Origin: Arthrobacter sp. CAN_C5
Lineage (GTDB): Bacteria; Actinomycetota; Actinomycetes; Actinomycetales; Micrococcaceae
Length of the DNA stretch: 64,000 bases
Assembly (NCBI RefSeq): GCF_017875735.1
Contig: NZ_JAGGMZ010000001.1
Coordinates: 310,001 to 374,000, forward strand
Reading direction: 5' to 3'
The notes beneath the pieces were generated by a model. The model did not search any database, had not been told where the DNA came from, and saw only the letters and a list, made by a program, of their open reading frames with translations. Positions 33,279 to 42,392 of this stretch are shown piece by piece (the stretch's first letter is position 1; every line of letters begins with the position of its first letter). Both the position numbers and the translations under genes were made by a program.

Positions 33279-34019
33279 CTAGGTGGCCGTCGCCAGCCGG
33301 CGGCGCAGCTCGGCTGCTGCGTCGCTGGGTGGGGCGCCCTCGGGAAGCGGTCCCCGACCCCAGAGCCAGAGCAGCAACTCCGTTGGTTTTCCACTGATTT
33401 GGGCGTCTGCCCGATCGCTGACCAGCCGCTCCAGTGTTACCACCGCGGGGTTGATCGTCACCGTCCAGGCGAGCCCAGCAGTCCGAAGGGTGACCGTCGA
33501 GCCGGTGGCGCCGTCGTCGGGCTTGCTGCGCACCAGCATGACGGTGAGCACCTCATCGATCCCGTCGACGGCGAGGTCCGGGTCGATCGGTGACGCGGTA
33601 CCCAGCGCCGATTCGAGGTCGTAACGGTGGATGGAGGTCTCGTGGGCCAGCCGGCGGATCCAGAAGCCAACACTCTGATCGTCCTTGACCCAGGTGAACG
33701 CCGGATCGCCCGGTGAGTGGCTATCGAACTGGTCCATCAGGCGGGCGTAGCACTGTCGCAGCGCGTGAACCGGCTCCAGCTGGGCAAGCTCTGCGGGTGG
33801 CCAGGTGCCGGCTGGCTTGGCAGCGGTTCTGATGGACTCGGCCTTGTGCAGGTAGACCATCGCGGTGTGCCGGATCAGATCCTCGCCGGACCAGCCGGGG
33901 CAGGCCGGCACCTGCGCGGTGAGCGCGGCGGCCGCCACCTCGACCATCCGGGCATGATCACGGTCCAACAGCGCGCGGTATCGATCGAAGGACAGGGCAT
34001 ACGGGTACGGTGCGGTCAT
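33279..34019 (-). CDS. Maleylpyruvate isomerase family mycothiol-dependent enzyme
   Basis: A 246-residue protein of the DinB/mycothiol-dependent superfamily: VPACPGWSGEDLIRHTAMVY carries the first metal His, DQFDSHSPGD an intermediate segment, and IRRLAHETSIHRYDLESALG the H-x3-H pair. A C-terminal SCP2-like domain follows. Probably transfers or isomerises using mycothiol, the actinobacterial thiol. Substrate unknown. Confidence 0.85.
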   Translation of the reverse strand: MTAPYPYALSFDRYRALLDRDHARMVEVAAAALTAQVPACPGWSGEDLIRHTAMVYLHKAESIRTAAKPAGTWPPAELAQLEPVHALRQCYARLMDQFDSHSPGDPAFTWVKDDQSVGFWIRRLAHETSIHRYDLESALGTASPIDPDLAVDGIDEVLTVMLVRSKPDDGATGSTVTLRTAGLAWTVTINPAVVTLERLVSDRADAQISGKPTELLLWLWGRGPLPEGAPPSDAAAELRRRLATAT

Positions 34020-34122
34020 TACCCGAGTCTAGATACCCCGCGGTCCTCAGCCCCGGAGGCGGTGACCCTGCCGCTCACGCCGGGCAGGCTCGAGGCATGT
34101 TACTGGCCGGTAATGTAGGGGT

Positions 34123-34671
34123 ATGCATCTTCTGCTTCGGACCCTGCTGACCCTGTTCATCTCCCGGCGCCGCCCGCGCCTCAGCATCTGGGGAGAGTCG
34201 TCGTTGCCCTTGCGGGTGCTGCCCACCGATATCGACATTGCGATGCATGTCAACAACGGCATGTATTTCTCGCTGATGGATCTGGGCCGCTTCGATCTGA
34301 TGATCCGCAGCGGCACCTGGTCCCAGATGCGCCGACGGGGCTGGAGCCCGGTGGCCAACGGCGAAACCATCAGCTTCCGCAAATCCCTGACACTGGGGCA
34401 ACGCTATACGATCGAGACCCGGATCGTCGGGTTCGACGAGCGGGCCATCTACTTTGAGCAGCGCATGGTCAGCGCCGGCGAGATCTACGCGAAGGCAGTC
34501 ATCGCCACCCGCCTGGTCTCCAGGAGCGGTCCGGTCAGCAACGAGGACATCTTCGCCGCCTTCGGCGAGCCGCCAGCGGATCTGGTGCTCCCCGAGTGGA
34601 TTCACGAGTGGCGGCTCAACAACTCCCTCCCCAGCACCCGCCGTCCCGCACCCCACAGTTGGGTCCGCTAG
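34123..34671 (+). CDS. Acyl-CoA thioesterase (hotdog fold)
   Basis: A 182-residue hotdog protein related to 4-hydroxybenzoyl-CoA thioesterases: VLPTDIDIAMHVNNGMYFSL (the D..MH.NN signature) and YTIETRIVGFDERAIYFEQR. Likely hydrolyses an acyl-CoA. Its stop overlaps the stop of the convergent xdhC gene by four bases. Confidence 0.82.
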   Translation: MHLLLRTLLTLFISRRRPRLSIWGESSLPLRVLPTDIDIAMHVNNGMYFSLMDLGRFDLMIRSGTWSQMRRRGWSPVANGETISFRKSLTLGQRYTIETRIVGFDERAIYFEQRMVSAGEIYAKAVIATRLVSRSGPVSNEDIFAAFGEPPADLVLPEWIHEWRLNNSLPSTRRPAPHSWVR

Positions 34672-35504
34672 CGTCTGCCCGCCGTCGCCCCGCTGGGGGC
34701 GGCAGTTGGAAGGAGCTGCAGCAGCCGGGCCGCGACGCTGATCGCGATCACGGCAGGCGCTTTGCCAGCGATGTCCGGTAGTCCGATGGGGCAGCTGATG
34801 CGCTCGATCGTCTCGCCCGGATGGCCCTCGGTCTGCAGTCGCGCCCGGAAACGTGACCATTTGGCGCTGGACCCGATCAGACCGACCGAGCCCAGGTCGC
34901 TGCGGTGCAGGGCCGCGTCGCACAGCAGGAAGTCCTCGGCGTGGTCATGGGTCATGATGAGCACATGGGCCCCGGCGGGCAGGGTCCCCAGCACCGAATC
35001 CGGCACGGGACTATGCACGGGGTGGACGTCCGCGACCCCGCCGAGTACGTCGGCGAGCCGGTCGGGGCTGACCTGGTCCGCCCGGCTATCCACCAGGTAC
35101 AGGTGGACGGGCAGCCGGGACAGAATGCGCGCCAGCTCATGGCCCACGTGACCCACACCAAACACCGCCACGGTGGGCCGGGGCAGGAACGGTTCGAGGA
35201 GGACCTCGACGACGCCGCCGCAGCACTGCTTCCCGTGCTGGGTGACAGCGCGCTCATTGAGCGTGAAGGTGAGGCTCTCGGGGGTGGTGGCGCCGCCGTC
35301 GAGCATGGCACGGGCACGGTCGATCACGGTGGCCTCCAGATTGCCGCCGCCGATGCTGTCCCACGATTCGCTTGCCCCCACCAGCATTTTCGCACCGGCC
35401 TCCCGTGGCGCGTGGCCGCGTACCCCGGTAACCGTGGCGAGCACTCCGGGCTGATCCGTCGAGCGGAGACGCTGCAGCGCTTCCAACCAGTCCATGTCAG
35501 TCAA
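34668..35504 (-). CDS. xdhC: XdhC family xanthine dehydrogenase accessory protein
   Basis: A 278-residue chaperone that binds and sulfurates the molybdenum cofactor and inserts it into xanthine dehydrogenase. N-terminal VTGVRGHAPREAGAKMLV, SIGGGNLEA and the two-Cys GKQCCGGVVEVLLEP, then a Rossmann-type XdhC_C domain (VAVFGVGHVGHELARILSRL, LIMTHDHAEDF). Lies 24 bp downstream of xdhB in the same operon. Confidence 0.92.
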   Translation of the reverse strand: MTDMDWLEALQRLRSTDQPGVLATVTGVRGHAPREAGAKMLVGASESWDSIGGGNLEATVIDRARAMLDGGATTPESLTFTLNERAVTQHGKQCCGGVVEVLLEPFLPRPTVAVFGVGHVGHELARILSRLPVHLYLVDSRADQVSPDRLADVLGGVADVHPVHSPVPDSVLGTLPAGAHVLIMTHDHAEDFLLCDAALHRSDLGSVGLIGSSAKWSRFRARLQTEGHPGETIERISCPIGLPDIAGKAPAVIAISVAARLLQLLPTAAPSGATAGRR

Positions 35505-35528
35505 TGTAGCTCAGCCGATCCGTCCCAG

Positions 35529-37955
35529 TCAGTCACCCTGGATTCCACCCTGGTGCGCTGGCTCGGGGATTGGCAGGAACGGTCGATCATCCTGCGCGCC
35601 GGTGGTTCCGCCGTCGCGCGCTGCCTGCGCGTCCCGGGCCTGCGTGAGCGCCCAGAAGACCGCCTCCGGAGTAGCCGGGCTGGCCAGTTGGGCCTCCCGA
35701 CCGCCCGGCCCAAACGCGGCTGCCGCGAGGCGGAGCGCCTCCCGGACGCTGAAGGCGAGCATCAGCGGTGGTTCGCCGACCGCCTTCGACCCGTAGACCA
35801 CCCCATCCTCGGTGGCCCGCTCGAAGAGGTGCACGTTGAACTCCTCGGGCATTTCGGAGAAGCTGGGCAGCTTGTAGGTGCTCGCCGATTGGGTGGCCAG
35901 CCGACCCCGATCCGGCCCGTCGGACACATCCCAGCGCAGATCCTCGAGGGTCAGCCAGCCGGCACCCTGCACAAAACCACCCTCGATCTGTCCCACGTCG
36001 ATGAGCGGTGACAGGCTGTCGCCTACGTCGTGCACAATGTCGGTGCGCAACTGGCGGTAGGCCCCGGTGAACCCGTCGACCTCAACCTCGGAGGCCGCCG
36101 CCCCGTAGCTGAAGTACTTGAACGGTTCGCCCTGCATGCGCGAGATGTCCCAGTGCAGACCCTCGGTCCGGTAGTACCCGGCGGCGGAGAGGGAAACGCG
36201 TTGGAAGTACGCGTCGCGGGCCAGGTCCGCGAAACTGATCTCCCGGTCGGTGAAACCGATGCCGGTGACCACGCCCTTCACGAAGCGGACGTCGTCGGGG
36301 TGGATGTTCAGTTTCCGCGCGGCCACCTCGGCGAGACGGTCACGGATCTGCTCACAGGCGTTCTTCACCGCCCCGCCGTTCAGGTCAGCGCCCGAACTGG
36401 CGGCGGTTGCCGACGTATTGGGGACCTTGTCGGTGCGGGTGGGCGCCAGCCGCACCAGTGCCAGCGGCACGCCGAGTGCCGTCGCCGCCACCTGGCGCAT
36501 CTTCGTGTGCAGCCCCTGCCCCATCTCGGTGCCACCGTGGTTGATGAGGATTGACCCGTCCTTGTAGACGTGGACCAGCGCGCCGGCCTGGTTGAACGCG
36601 GTGAGGTTGAAGGAGATGCCGAATTTGACGGGTGTGACGGCCAGGGCACGCCGGAGGTGCGGGTGGCTGGCGTTGAATTCCCTGATTTTCTCCTGCCGCC
36701 GGACCACGTCGGCGCTGTCGTGGAGTTGCTGCCAGATGGCCTGCAGCCGTTCGGCGTGCCGGACCGGCTGGCCATAGGGGGTGGTCTGCCCCGGAACGTA
36801 CAGGTTCCGCTTCCGAAGCTCACCGGGCTCGACGCCGAGGAGCGGCGCGCAGCGTCCCAGGATGTCCTCGATGACGAACATGCCCTGGGGGCCGCCGAAT
36901 CCGCGGAACGCGGTCTGAGAGGTCTTGTTGGTCCTGGCCACCCGGCCATGAACCTCCACGTTGGGGATCCAGTAGGAATTGTCGATGTGGCATAGCGCCC
37001 GGGCGAGGACTGGCTCCGACAGGTCAAGGCTCCACCCGCCGTCGCTGGTCAGCGTGGCTTTGAGCGCCTGGATCCGTCCCTCCTCATCGAATCCGGCCTC
37101 CCAGCGGGCGTGGAACGGGTGCCGCTTGCCGGAAAGGGTGATGTCCTGGGTCCGGTTGAGCCGCAGCCTCACCGGGCGGCCGGTCAGGGTGGCGCCCAGC
37201 GCGGCAATGGCCGCGAAACCGTGGGGCTGCATTTCCTTCCCGCCGAACCCGCCGCCCATCCGCAGGCACTGCACCGTCACCTCGTGGCTTGGCATACCGA
37301 GCACGTGGGCGACGATTTCCTGCGTCTCGGAGGGATGCTGGGTGCTGCAGTGAACAAAAACCTGCCCGCCCTCGTCGACGTACACGAAGGAAGCATGGGT
37401 CTCCAGATAGAAGTGTTCCTGGCCGCCGAACTCGATGTCACCACTGAACCGGTGCGCGGAGGCGGCCAGTGCGGCATCCGCCTCGCCCCTGCTCAGCGTC
37501 GGCTGGTTGCCCTGGAAACTCTCGGCCCCGATGGCTTCGGTCAGGGTCAGGAGGGACGGCAGCAGCCGGTACTGGACCTGCACGGCCGCGGCTCCGAGGC
37601 GGGCTGCCTCAAGGGTTTCCCCCAACACCCAGCACACCGCGTGGCCATAGAACATGACCTCGGTGGGAAAGAGCGGTTCGTCGTGCTTGATGCCCGCGTC
37701 GTTGATTCCGGGCACGTCCTCCGCCGTCAGGACCCGGACCACCCCCGGCACCGTGAGCGCCACGTCGGTGGTCAGCGACTCGACCAGGGCGTGGGCGTGC
37801 GGCGCCTGGACGGGCCAGGCGTGCAACACGTTCGCGCTGCGGACCACGAGGTCATCGGTGTAGAGCGCCTCCCCCGTGACGTGGAGGTCAGCACTTTCAT
37901 GGGAGACGGACTGGCCCACCACAGGATCGACGGGGCGGTTCGCGAGGGACCTCAC
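35529..37955 (-). CDS. xdhB: Xanthine dehydrogenase, molybdopterin-binding subunit
   Basis: An 808-residue large subunit that holds the molybdenum site and hydroxylates hypoxanthine and xanthine. Segments: GEALYTDDLVV (N-terminus), GGQEHFYLETHASFVYVDEG, RMGGGFGGKEMQPHGFAAIA, FRGFGGPQGMFVIEDILGRC (Arg substrate contact), INHGGTEMGQGLHTKM and the catalytic Glu in KAVGEPPLMLAFSV. GTG 37955 overlaps the xdhA stop (GTGA). Confidence 0.93.
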   Translation of the reverse strand: MRSLANRPVDPVVGQSVSHESADLHVTGEALYTDDLVVRSANVLHAWPVQAPHAHALVESLTTDVALTVPGVVRVLTAEDVPGINDAGIKHDEPLFPTEVMFYGHAVCWVLGETLEAARLGAAAVQVQYRLLPSLLTLTEAIGAESFQGNQPTLSRGEADAALAASAHRFSGDIEFGGQEHFYLETHASFVYVDEGGQVFVHCSTQHPSETQEIVAHVLGMPSHEVTVQCLRMGGGFGGKEMQPHGFAAIAALGATLTGRPVRLRLNRTQDITLSGKRHPFHARWEAGFDEEGRIQALKATLTSDGGWSLDLSEPVLARALCHIDNSYWIPNVEVHGRVARTNKTSQTAFRGFGGPQGMFVIEDILGRCAPLLGVEPGELRKRNLYVPGQTTPYGQPVRHAERLQAIWQQLHDSADVVRRQEKIREFNASHPHLRRALAVTPVKFGISFNLTAFNQAGALVHVYKDGSILINHGGTEMGQGLHTKMRQVAATALGVPLALVRLAPTRTDKVPNTSATAASSGADLNGGAVKNACEQIRDRLAEVAARKLNIHPDDVRFVKGVVTGIGFTDREISFADLARDAYFQRVSLSAAGYYRTEGLHWDISRMQGEPFKYFSYGAAASEVEVDGFTGAYRQLRTDIVHDVGDSLSPLIDVGQIEGGFVQGAGWLTLEDLRWDVSDGPDRGRLATQSASTYKLPSFSEMPEEFNVHLFERATEDGVVYGSKAVGEPPLMLAFSVREALRLAAAAFGPGGREAQLASPATPEAVFWALTQARDAQAARDGGTTGAQDDRPFLPIPEPAHQGGIQGD

Positions 37956-39523
37956 CGGGCCACCTCCGGCGTGGCGTCCTGCGTCCGCGCGAAGAACCTG
38001 AGCAGTGACTGCTCGAGCATGGCGGAACGGTAGCGGGCACTGGCCCGCAGATCGTCGATCGGGGTCCCCTCGGTGGCCAGAATGGCGGCGGCGGCAGCGA
38101 CGCTTGACTGGGTCCACGGGTGACCCTGCAGCGCTTCCTCGGTCCGGCGGGCGCGAATCGGCGTGGCCGCGATTCCGCCGACCCCAATCCGGATCGAGGA
38201 TACGACGCCATCATCCAGATGGGCGGCGAAGCCGATGGCAACGCTTGAAATGTCGTCGAAGCGGCGCTTGGAAATCTTGTAGAAGGCGCTCTGTTCGGCG
38301 AGAGGGAGCGGGATCTGCACCGCGCGCACCAGCTCACCGGCCTCCCTGACGCTCTGCCGGTATCCGGTGTAGTACTCGCTCAGCGGCACCTCCCGGTCGC
38401 CGTCCGCCGACGCCAGGACGACGACGGCGTCCAGCGCCAGCAGTACCGGCGCCGAATCGCCGATGGGGGAACCTGTCGCCAGGTTGCCGCCGAAGGTCGC
38501 CGCGTTGCGGATGAGCCGGGACGCGAACCGTGGAAACAGCTGGTCCAGGAGGGGGACCCGCCCGTTCAGCCCACGCTCCACCTCGGAGAGGGTGAGGGCT
38601 GCGCCGATTTCGATGCTGTCGGCGCCGACGGTGAGGGCGCGTAGGGGCTCAAGCCGGTCGATGGCCAGCACGAGCGCGGGCCGGGAGTGCCGCAGGTTGA
38701 TCTCCACGCCCAGATCGGTGCTGCCGGACACCAGCTTGGCTTCGGGATCCCTCGCGAGGAGCTGGAACAGGTCAGCCATGGTGTGTGGCCGCACGAATTC
38801 TGCACCGTCGACGGCGCTGTGGGTGGGACGGGCCGCCGGCGCCGGGCTGTCCTGGCGGAGCAGCAGTGGATCTGATTGGTCGGGGGTGCTGAGCGCAAAA
38901 GCTGCGTCACGGATGGGCCGGTAGCCGGTGCAGCGGCAAAGGTTTCCGCTCAGCGCGTGCAGGTCGAACCCGTTGGGGCCCGTCTCGTGGTCGGTGGTGT
39001 GTTCCTCGCCGACGGCGGAGGTTCCGGTGTCGGACGTCTCCTGCGGGGCCTGTCCCTCTGCAACCGGGTCAACAGCTCCACCGGACTCACCGGCGGTGCT
39101 GACGGTGCGTTCGGGGCGGTAGTACTCCGCCGCCATGGAGCAGACAAAGCCGGGGGTGCAGTAGCCGCACTGGGATCCTCCCCGTTCCGCCATTTCCTGC
39201 TGGACCGGGTGCATTTGTCTCGCGGCGCGGGCTCCGGGCGCGCTGCCGAGTCCCTCGGCCGTCACAATTTCCTGGCCGTCGAAGGCCAGCGCAGGGGGCA
39301 GGCACGCGTTGACCGAGGTCCAGCGGCTGCCGTCGGGGCCGTCCGGGCGGGCAACCATTACCGCGCAGGCACCGCATTCGCCCTCCGCGCAGCCTTCCTT
39401 GGAACCGGTCAAACCACCGTCCCGCAGCCAGTCGAGCAGATTGGTGTGCGGGCTGACGCCGTCGCACGACCGAACCTGACCATTGACCGTAACTTCTATC
39501 CGTTCCATCCCGTTCCTCACCAT
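37952..39523 (-). CDS. xdhA: Xanthine dehydrogenase, iron-sulfur/FAD subunit
   Basis: A 523-residue fused small subunit: a plant-type [2Fe-2S] domain (GCAEGECGACAV), a second [2Fe-2S] helical domain (QCGYCTPGFV ... GNLCRCTGYRPI) and an FAD-binding domain (LVSGSTDLGVEI, RNAATFGGNLATGSPIGDS). Between the two Cys pairs of the second cluster lies an extra acidic insertion of about 45 residues (from ERTVSTAGESGG to ETGPNGFD) that is unusual. ATG 39523 or the in-frame ATG 39508 (AGGA upstream) may be the start. Overlaps xdhB by four bases. Confidence 0.92.
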   Translation of the reverse strand: MVRNGMERIEVTVNGQVRSCDGVSPHTNLLDWLRDGGLTGSKEGCAEGECGACAVMVARPDGPDGSRWTSVNACLPPALAFDGQEIVTAEGLGSAPGARAARQMHPVQQEMAERGGSQCGYCTPGFVCSMAAEYYRPERTVSTAGESGGAVDPVAEGQAPQETSDTGTSAVGEEHTTDHETGPNGFDLHALSGNLCRCTGYRPIRDAAFALSTPDQSDPLLLRQDSPAPAARPTHSAVDGAEFVRPHTMADLFQLLARDPEAKLVSGSTDLGVEINLRHSRPALVLAIDRLEPLRALTVGADSIEIGAALTLSEVERGLNGRVPLLDQLFPRFASRLIRNAATFGGNLATGSPIGDSAPVLLALDAVVVLASADGDREVPLSEYYTGYRQSVREAGELVRAVQIPLPLAEQSAFYKISKRRFDDISSVAIGFAAHLDDGVVSSIRIGVGGIAATPIRARRTEEALQGHPWTQSSVAAAAAILATEGTPIDDLRASARYRSAMLEQSLLRFFARTQDATPEVAR

Positions 39524-39619
39524 TTCCCCTGATGTACCTCATGAATCGTTCTGCCCGGTGGGTGGCCCATCATGAGCTTGCCGCCATCGTAGTGGTCGCC
39601 GTCGTCGAACATGCCGGGT

Positions 39620-40567
39620 CTAGCAGAATCCGGGGGTGTCGGCCCAGACGGCTGATTCGCTGGCTGCGCCTTCGCGCTCAACCGTCGCCTCGATCAGGCC
39701 ATAGGGACGGTCGGCGGCGAAGAAGACCTCGTTCGGATTCTCCAGTCCGAACGGCGCCAGATCCACCAGGAAGTGGTGCTTGTTCGGCAGGGACATCCTG
39801 ACTTCCTGGATTTCCGGGTGCGCCTCAAGGACCTTCTTGCCCATCTGGAACATGGTCTGTTGCAGGGCCAGCGAGTGCGTCTGGGCGAACGTGTCCAGGA
39901 GGATCCCGCGCACACTGTCGTAGGCGGCGTCGAAATCTATGCCGGCGGTGTCTCCGGGGGTGTACCTCCACCTGGCGGTGACGTCCGTGGCGAGGATGCG
40001 GTCAGTCGTTTCGGGCAGGGTGGTGTAGCGGTCACGGGGGAAACCGTGGAATTCGGATCCGGTGGACTTCAGGACTGTCAGGCCCTGGATTCCGGCGACG
40101 ATGTGCTGATGCCTGCCCTCGACCAGCAGGAGGGCGGTCCTGGTTTCTGAGGTGTTGCGGGAAAAGGCGTGGTTGTGGTCGTTGATCCGGTCCCACCGGT
40201 ACTGCTCCGCTGACCACCGCCCGCCGGTTACCCAGTCAAAACTTGTGGTGAAGTGGGCGCCGAGACGCAGGAGGAAGGCTTCGGGTGAGCCGACGCCTTC
40301 CTTCGCGAATGCGTACACCGTGTTTTTCTGGGTGTCGGTCGCGACCACCTGCGAATTGTCGCCGTCGGTGTAGGCGGCCTCGAAATCGCCGTGCAGCTGA
40401 GAGGTGACGTTGAGGTCCTCGATGGTGTGGCGGTCGGTGTCCCGGGTGATCCGGACCAGACGTACCTCGGCTTTCCCGTACTGGTTGCGCCCCAGGACGA
40501 TGCGTCCGGTGTCAGCGGAATCAGCACCGGGGGTGTGAACGGTGTCCTGGTGGCTCGTTGCAGTCAT
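39620..40567 (-). CDS. Urate oxidase (uricase, factor-independent)
   Basis: A 315-residue cofactor-less uricase of two T-fold domains that oxidises urate to 5-hydroxyisourate. Recognisable: LGRNQYGKAEVRLVRI (catalytic Lys), SQVVATDTQKNTVYAFAKEG (Thr of the TQKN motif), STGSEFHGFPRDRYTTL and NKHHFLVDLAPFGLENPNEV. It lies 2 bp downstream of the hydroxyisourate hydrolase gene, within the purine operon. Confidence 0.95.
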   Translation of the reverse strand: MTATSHQDTVHTPGADSADTGRIVLGRNQYGKAEVRLVRITRDTDRHTIEDLNVTSQLHGDFEAAYTDGDNSQVVATDTQKNTVYAFAKEGVGSPEAFLLRLGAHFTTSFDWVTGGRWSAEQYRWDRINDHNHAFSRNTSETRTALLLVEGRHQHIVAGIQGLTVLKSTGSEFHGFPRDRYTTLPETTDRILATDVTARWRYTPGDTAGIDFDAAYDSVRGILLDTFAQTHSLALQQTMFQMGKKVLEAHPEIQEVRMSLPNKHHFLVDLAPFGLENPNEVFFAADRPYGLIEATVEREGAASESAVWADTPGFC

Positions 40568-40569
40568 GG

Positions 40570-40908
40570 TTAGCTCCCTCGATACGTTGAATAGGCGAAT
40601 GGGCTCAGGAGTAGCGGTACGTGGTAGTGCTCGGTTGAGGTGACGCTGAAGGTCAGGGTCACCTCAGGGAAGAAGGTCCCGGTGCCGGTACTGCCGAAGT
40701 ATTCGCCGGTGGCGAAGGTGATCCGGTAGATTCCGGGGTCCACCTGTTCCGGGCCCAAAGACCGGATCCGGCCGTCGGCATCGGTGGTTCCCGCCGCCAC
40801 CGGTTCCCATCCGGCGGGGGATTGTGCAGACAACTGCGCGGTGATGCCCTCCGCGGGACGGCCGGTGCCGGTGTCAAGGACGTGGGTGGTGATATGGCTC
40901 GGGGTCAT
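40570..40908 (-). CDS. uraH: 5-Hydroxyisourate hydrolase
   Basis: A 112-residue transthyretin-like enzyme that opens 5-hydroxyisourate to OHCU. The family signatures are ITTHVLDTGTGRPAEG (catalytic His), TDADGRIRSL (Arg) and the C-terminal YHVPLLLSPFAYSTYRGS. Its ATG overlaps the uraD stop (ATGA at 40905-40908), and uricase follows, so the three consecutive steps are co-translated. Confidence 0.95.
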   Translation of the reverse strand: MTPSHITTHVLDTGTGRPAEGITAQLSAQSPAGWEPVAAGTTDADGRIRSLGPEQVDPGIYRITFATGEYFGSTGTGTFFPEVTLTFSVTSTEHYHVPLLLSPFAYSTYRGS

Positions 40909-41399
40909 GATGTGACAAGGCCTTCCAGGCGGATGAGGGCGATTTCCCTGAGCTGCTCGGCAACCACCGGCAACTCGTTCTCGGGCGTATGGTTCAGCCG
41001 GGATTGCAGGTGGGTCAGGATTTCCTCGGCGTTGCGGCCGGCAGCACGGATCAGGAATACCCGGCCAAACTTCGCTTCGTACTCCCGGTTGCCGGCGACC
41101 AACTGTTCCGCTGTGTCGGCTGAATTGTCGACGCCGGACTGCTCGCGGCGGGACAGCTCATTTTCCGCGGAGGCGCCCTGGGCGCGTTCCCCGATCCGTG
41201 GATGGTGCTGCAGCGCCCGGTCCAGCTCCGCTTCGGTCCAGGCGGGTGCCGCGTCGGCGGCATGGGCCAGAAGGTCGGCACGCGTGGCATAAGGGCGGGC
41301 CTCGACGATGGCGGTGATCCAGCGGGGCACATCCGCACACGGACCAAGGAAGGCGGCAGCAGCTGTGGAAGGGGCCGAATTGAAGTCGCTCAGGCGCAT
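40905..41399 (-). CDS. uraD: OHCU decarboxylase
   Basis: A 164-residue all-helical enzyme converting 2-oxo-4-hydroxy-4-carboxy-5-ureidoimidazoline to (S)-allantoin. The active-site HHPRIGER motif and the FGRVFLIRAAGRNAEEIL segment are present. ATG 41399 (MRLSDFN) has GAAGG about nine bases upstream; an in-frame longer start does not fit the family. First gene of the uraD-uraH-uricase unit. Confidence 0.93.
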   Translation of the reverse strand: MRLSDFNSAPSTAAAAFLGPCADVPRWITAIVEARPYATRADLLAHAADAAPAWTEAELDRALQHHPRIGERAQGASAENELSRREQSGVDNSADTAEQLVAGNREYEAKFGRVFLIRAAGRNAEEILTHLQSRLNHTPENELPVVAEQLREIALIRLEGLVTS

Positions 41400-41576
41400 G
41401 GGTGTCAGCCTTCGTCGTTGTCCACTGCAGCGCTGAACACCCTTGACCATCGACGAATCGACTTGATTCGATGTTTCTGCAGTGCGGAATACCTATTTCA
41501 CGAAAGTGTAATCCCTGTCACGCCGGATGTGTCAAGCATTCGCTGGCAACATCCTTCGCCGGGTCGCGCTGGTAGG
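41400..41576. promoter_or_regulatory. Promoter region of the uricase operon with two dyads
   Basis: CGAATC-GACTT-GATTCG (41454-41470) is a perfect inverted repeat and TTTC-AC-GAAA (41496-41505) a second. Both lie upstream of uraD. One may bind the purine catabolic regulator, which is not encoded in the window. Confidence 0.4.
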
Positions 41577-42392
41577 TCAGAGGATAATCTGACGGTTGAC
41601 ATCCTTGTACAGCAGATAGCGGAAGTTGGTGGGCCCGCCGGCATAGCAAGCCTGCGGGCAGAAGGCCCGCAGGGACATGTAGTCACCTTCCTGAACCTCC
41701 ACCCAGTCCCCGTTCAGCCGGTACACCGCCTTGCCCTCCAGCACGTACAGTCCGTGCTCCATGACGTGCGTTTCCGCGAAGGGAATGGACGCACCCGGCT
41801 CGAACGTGACCACGTTGATGTGCATGTCGTACGCGAGGTCCTGGACATCGAGCATGCGGGTGGTGCGCCACTTGTTGTCGGTGTCCGGCATTGCACCCGG
41901 TTCGACGTCGCGCTCATTGCCGACGACGGCCCGGGCCGTGTGACCGGCCAGGGGCTCATAGCGCTTCCTGATCCACTGGAACTTCGCCAGGTCAGCGCCA
42001 CGGTTCTCCGCCTGCCAGTGAGACCCGGCGGGCAGGTAGGCGAACCCTCCGGGCGTCAGCGAGTGCACCACGCCGTCAATGGTGACGGCGAGCTCCCCGG
42101 CGAGGAGGAAGACAAACGACTCGACCTCCCGCTGGGGTTCGGGTGCACCCGAACCGCCACCAGGGGCGACCTCCATCAGGTACTGGGCGAACGTCGTCGC
42201 GCCGCCGGCCACCGGACGGTTGAGGATCCACGCACGGGTGCCCGTCCATTCGGGGAGGACACTGGTGACAATGTCCCGCAGGACTCCCCGGGGGATGACG
42301 GTGTACGCCTCGGTCACGATGGCGCGGTCCGTAAGCAACGCCGACTGTGGGGGCAGCCCGGTCTGCGGAGCGTAGTAGGTGGGATCAGTCAT
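41577..42392 (-). CDS. (S)-Ureidoglycine aminohydrolase
   Basis: A 271-residue double-cupin enzyme (UGlyAH/YlbA family) releasing ammonia from ureidoglycine to give ureidoglycolate. Second cupin metal site: FAETHVMEHGLYVLEG (HxxxE-type ligands) with a later Gln/His/Glu set in YRLNGDWVEVQEGDYMSL and the C-terminal YKDVNR. It overlaps the DUF6986 gene end by eight bases (42385-42392). Confidence 0.92.
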   Translation of the reverse strand: MTDPTYYAPQTGLPPQSALLTDRAIVTEAYTVIPRGVLRDIVTSVLPEWTGTRAWILNRPVAGGATTFAQYLMEVAPGGGSGAPEPQREVESFVFLLAGELAVTIDGVVHSLTPGGFAYLPAGSHWQAENRGADLAKFQWIRKRYEPLAGHTARAVVGNERDVEPGAMPDTDNKWRTTRMLDVQDLAYDMHINVVTFEPGASIPFAETHVMEHGLYVLEGKAVYRLNGDWVEVQEGDYMSLRAFCPQACYAGGPTNFRYLLYKDVNRQIIL

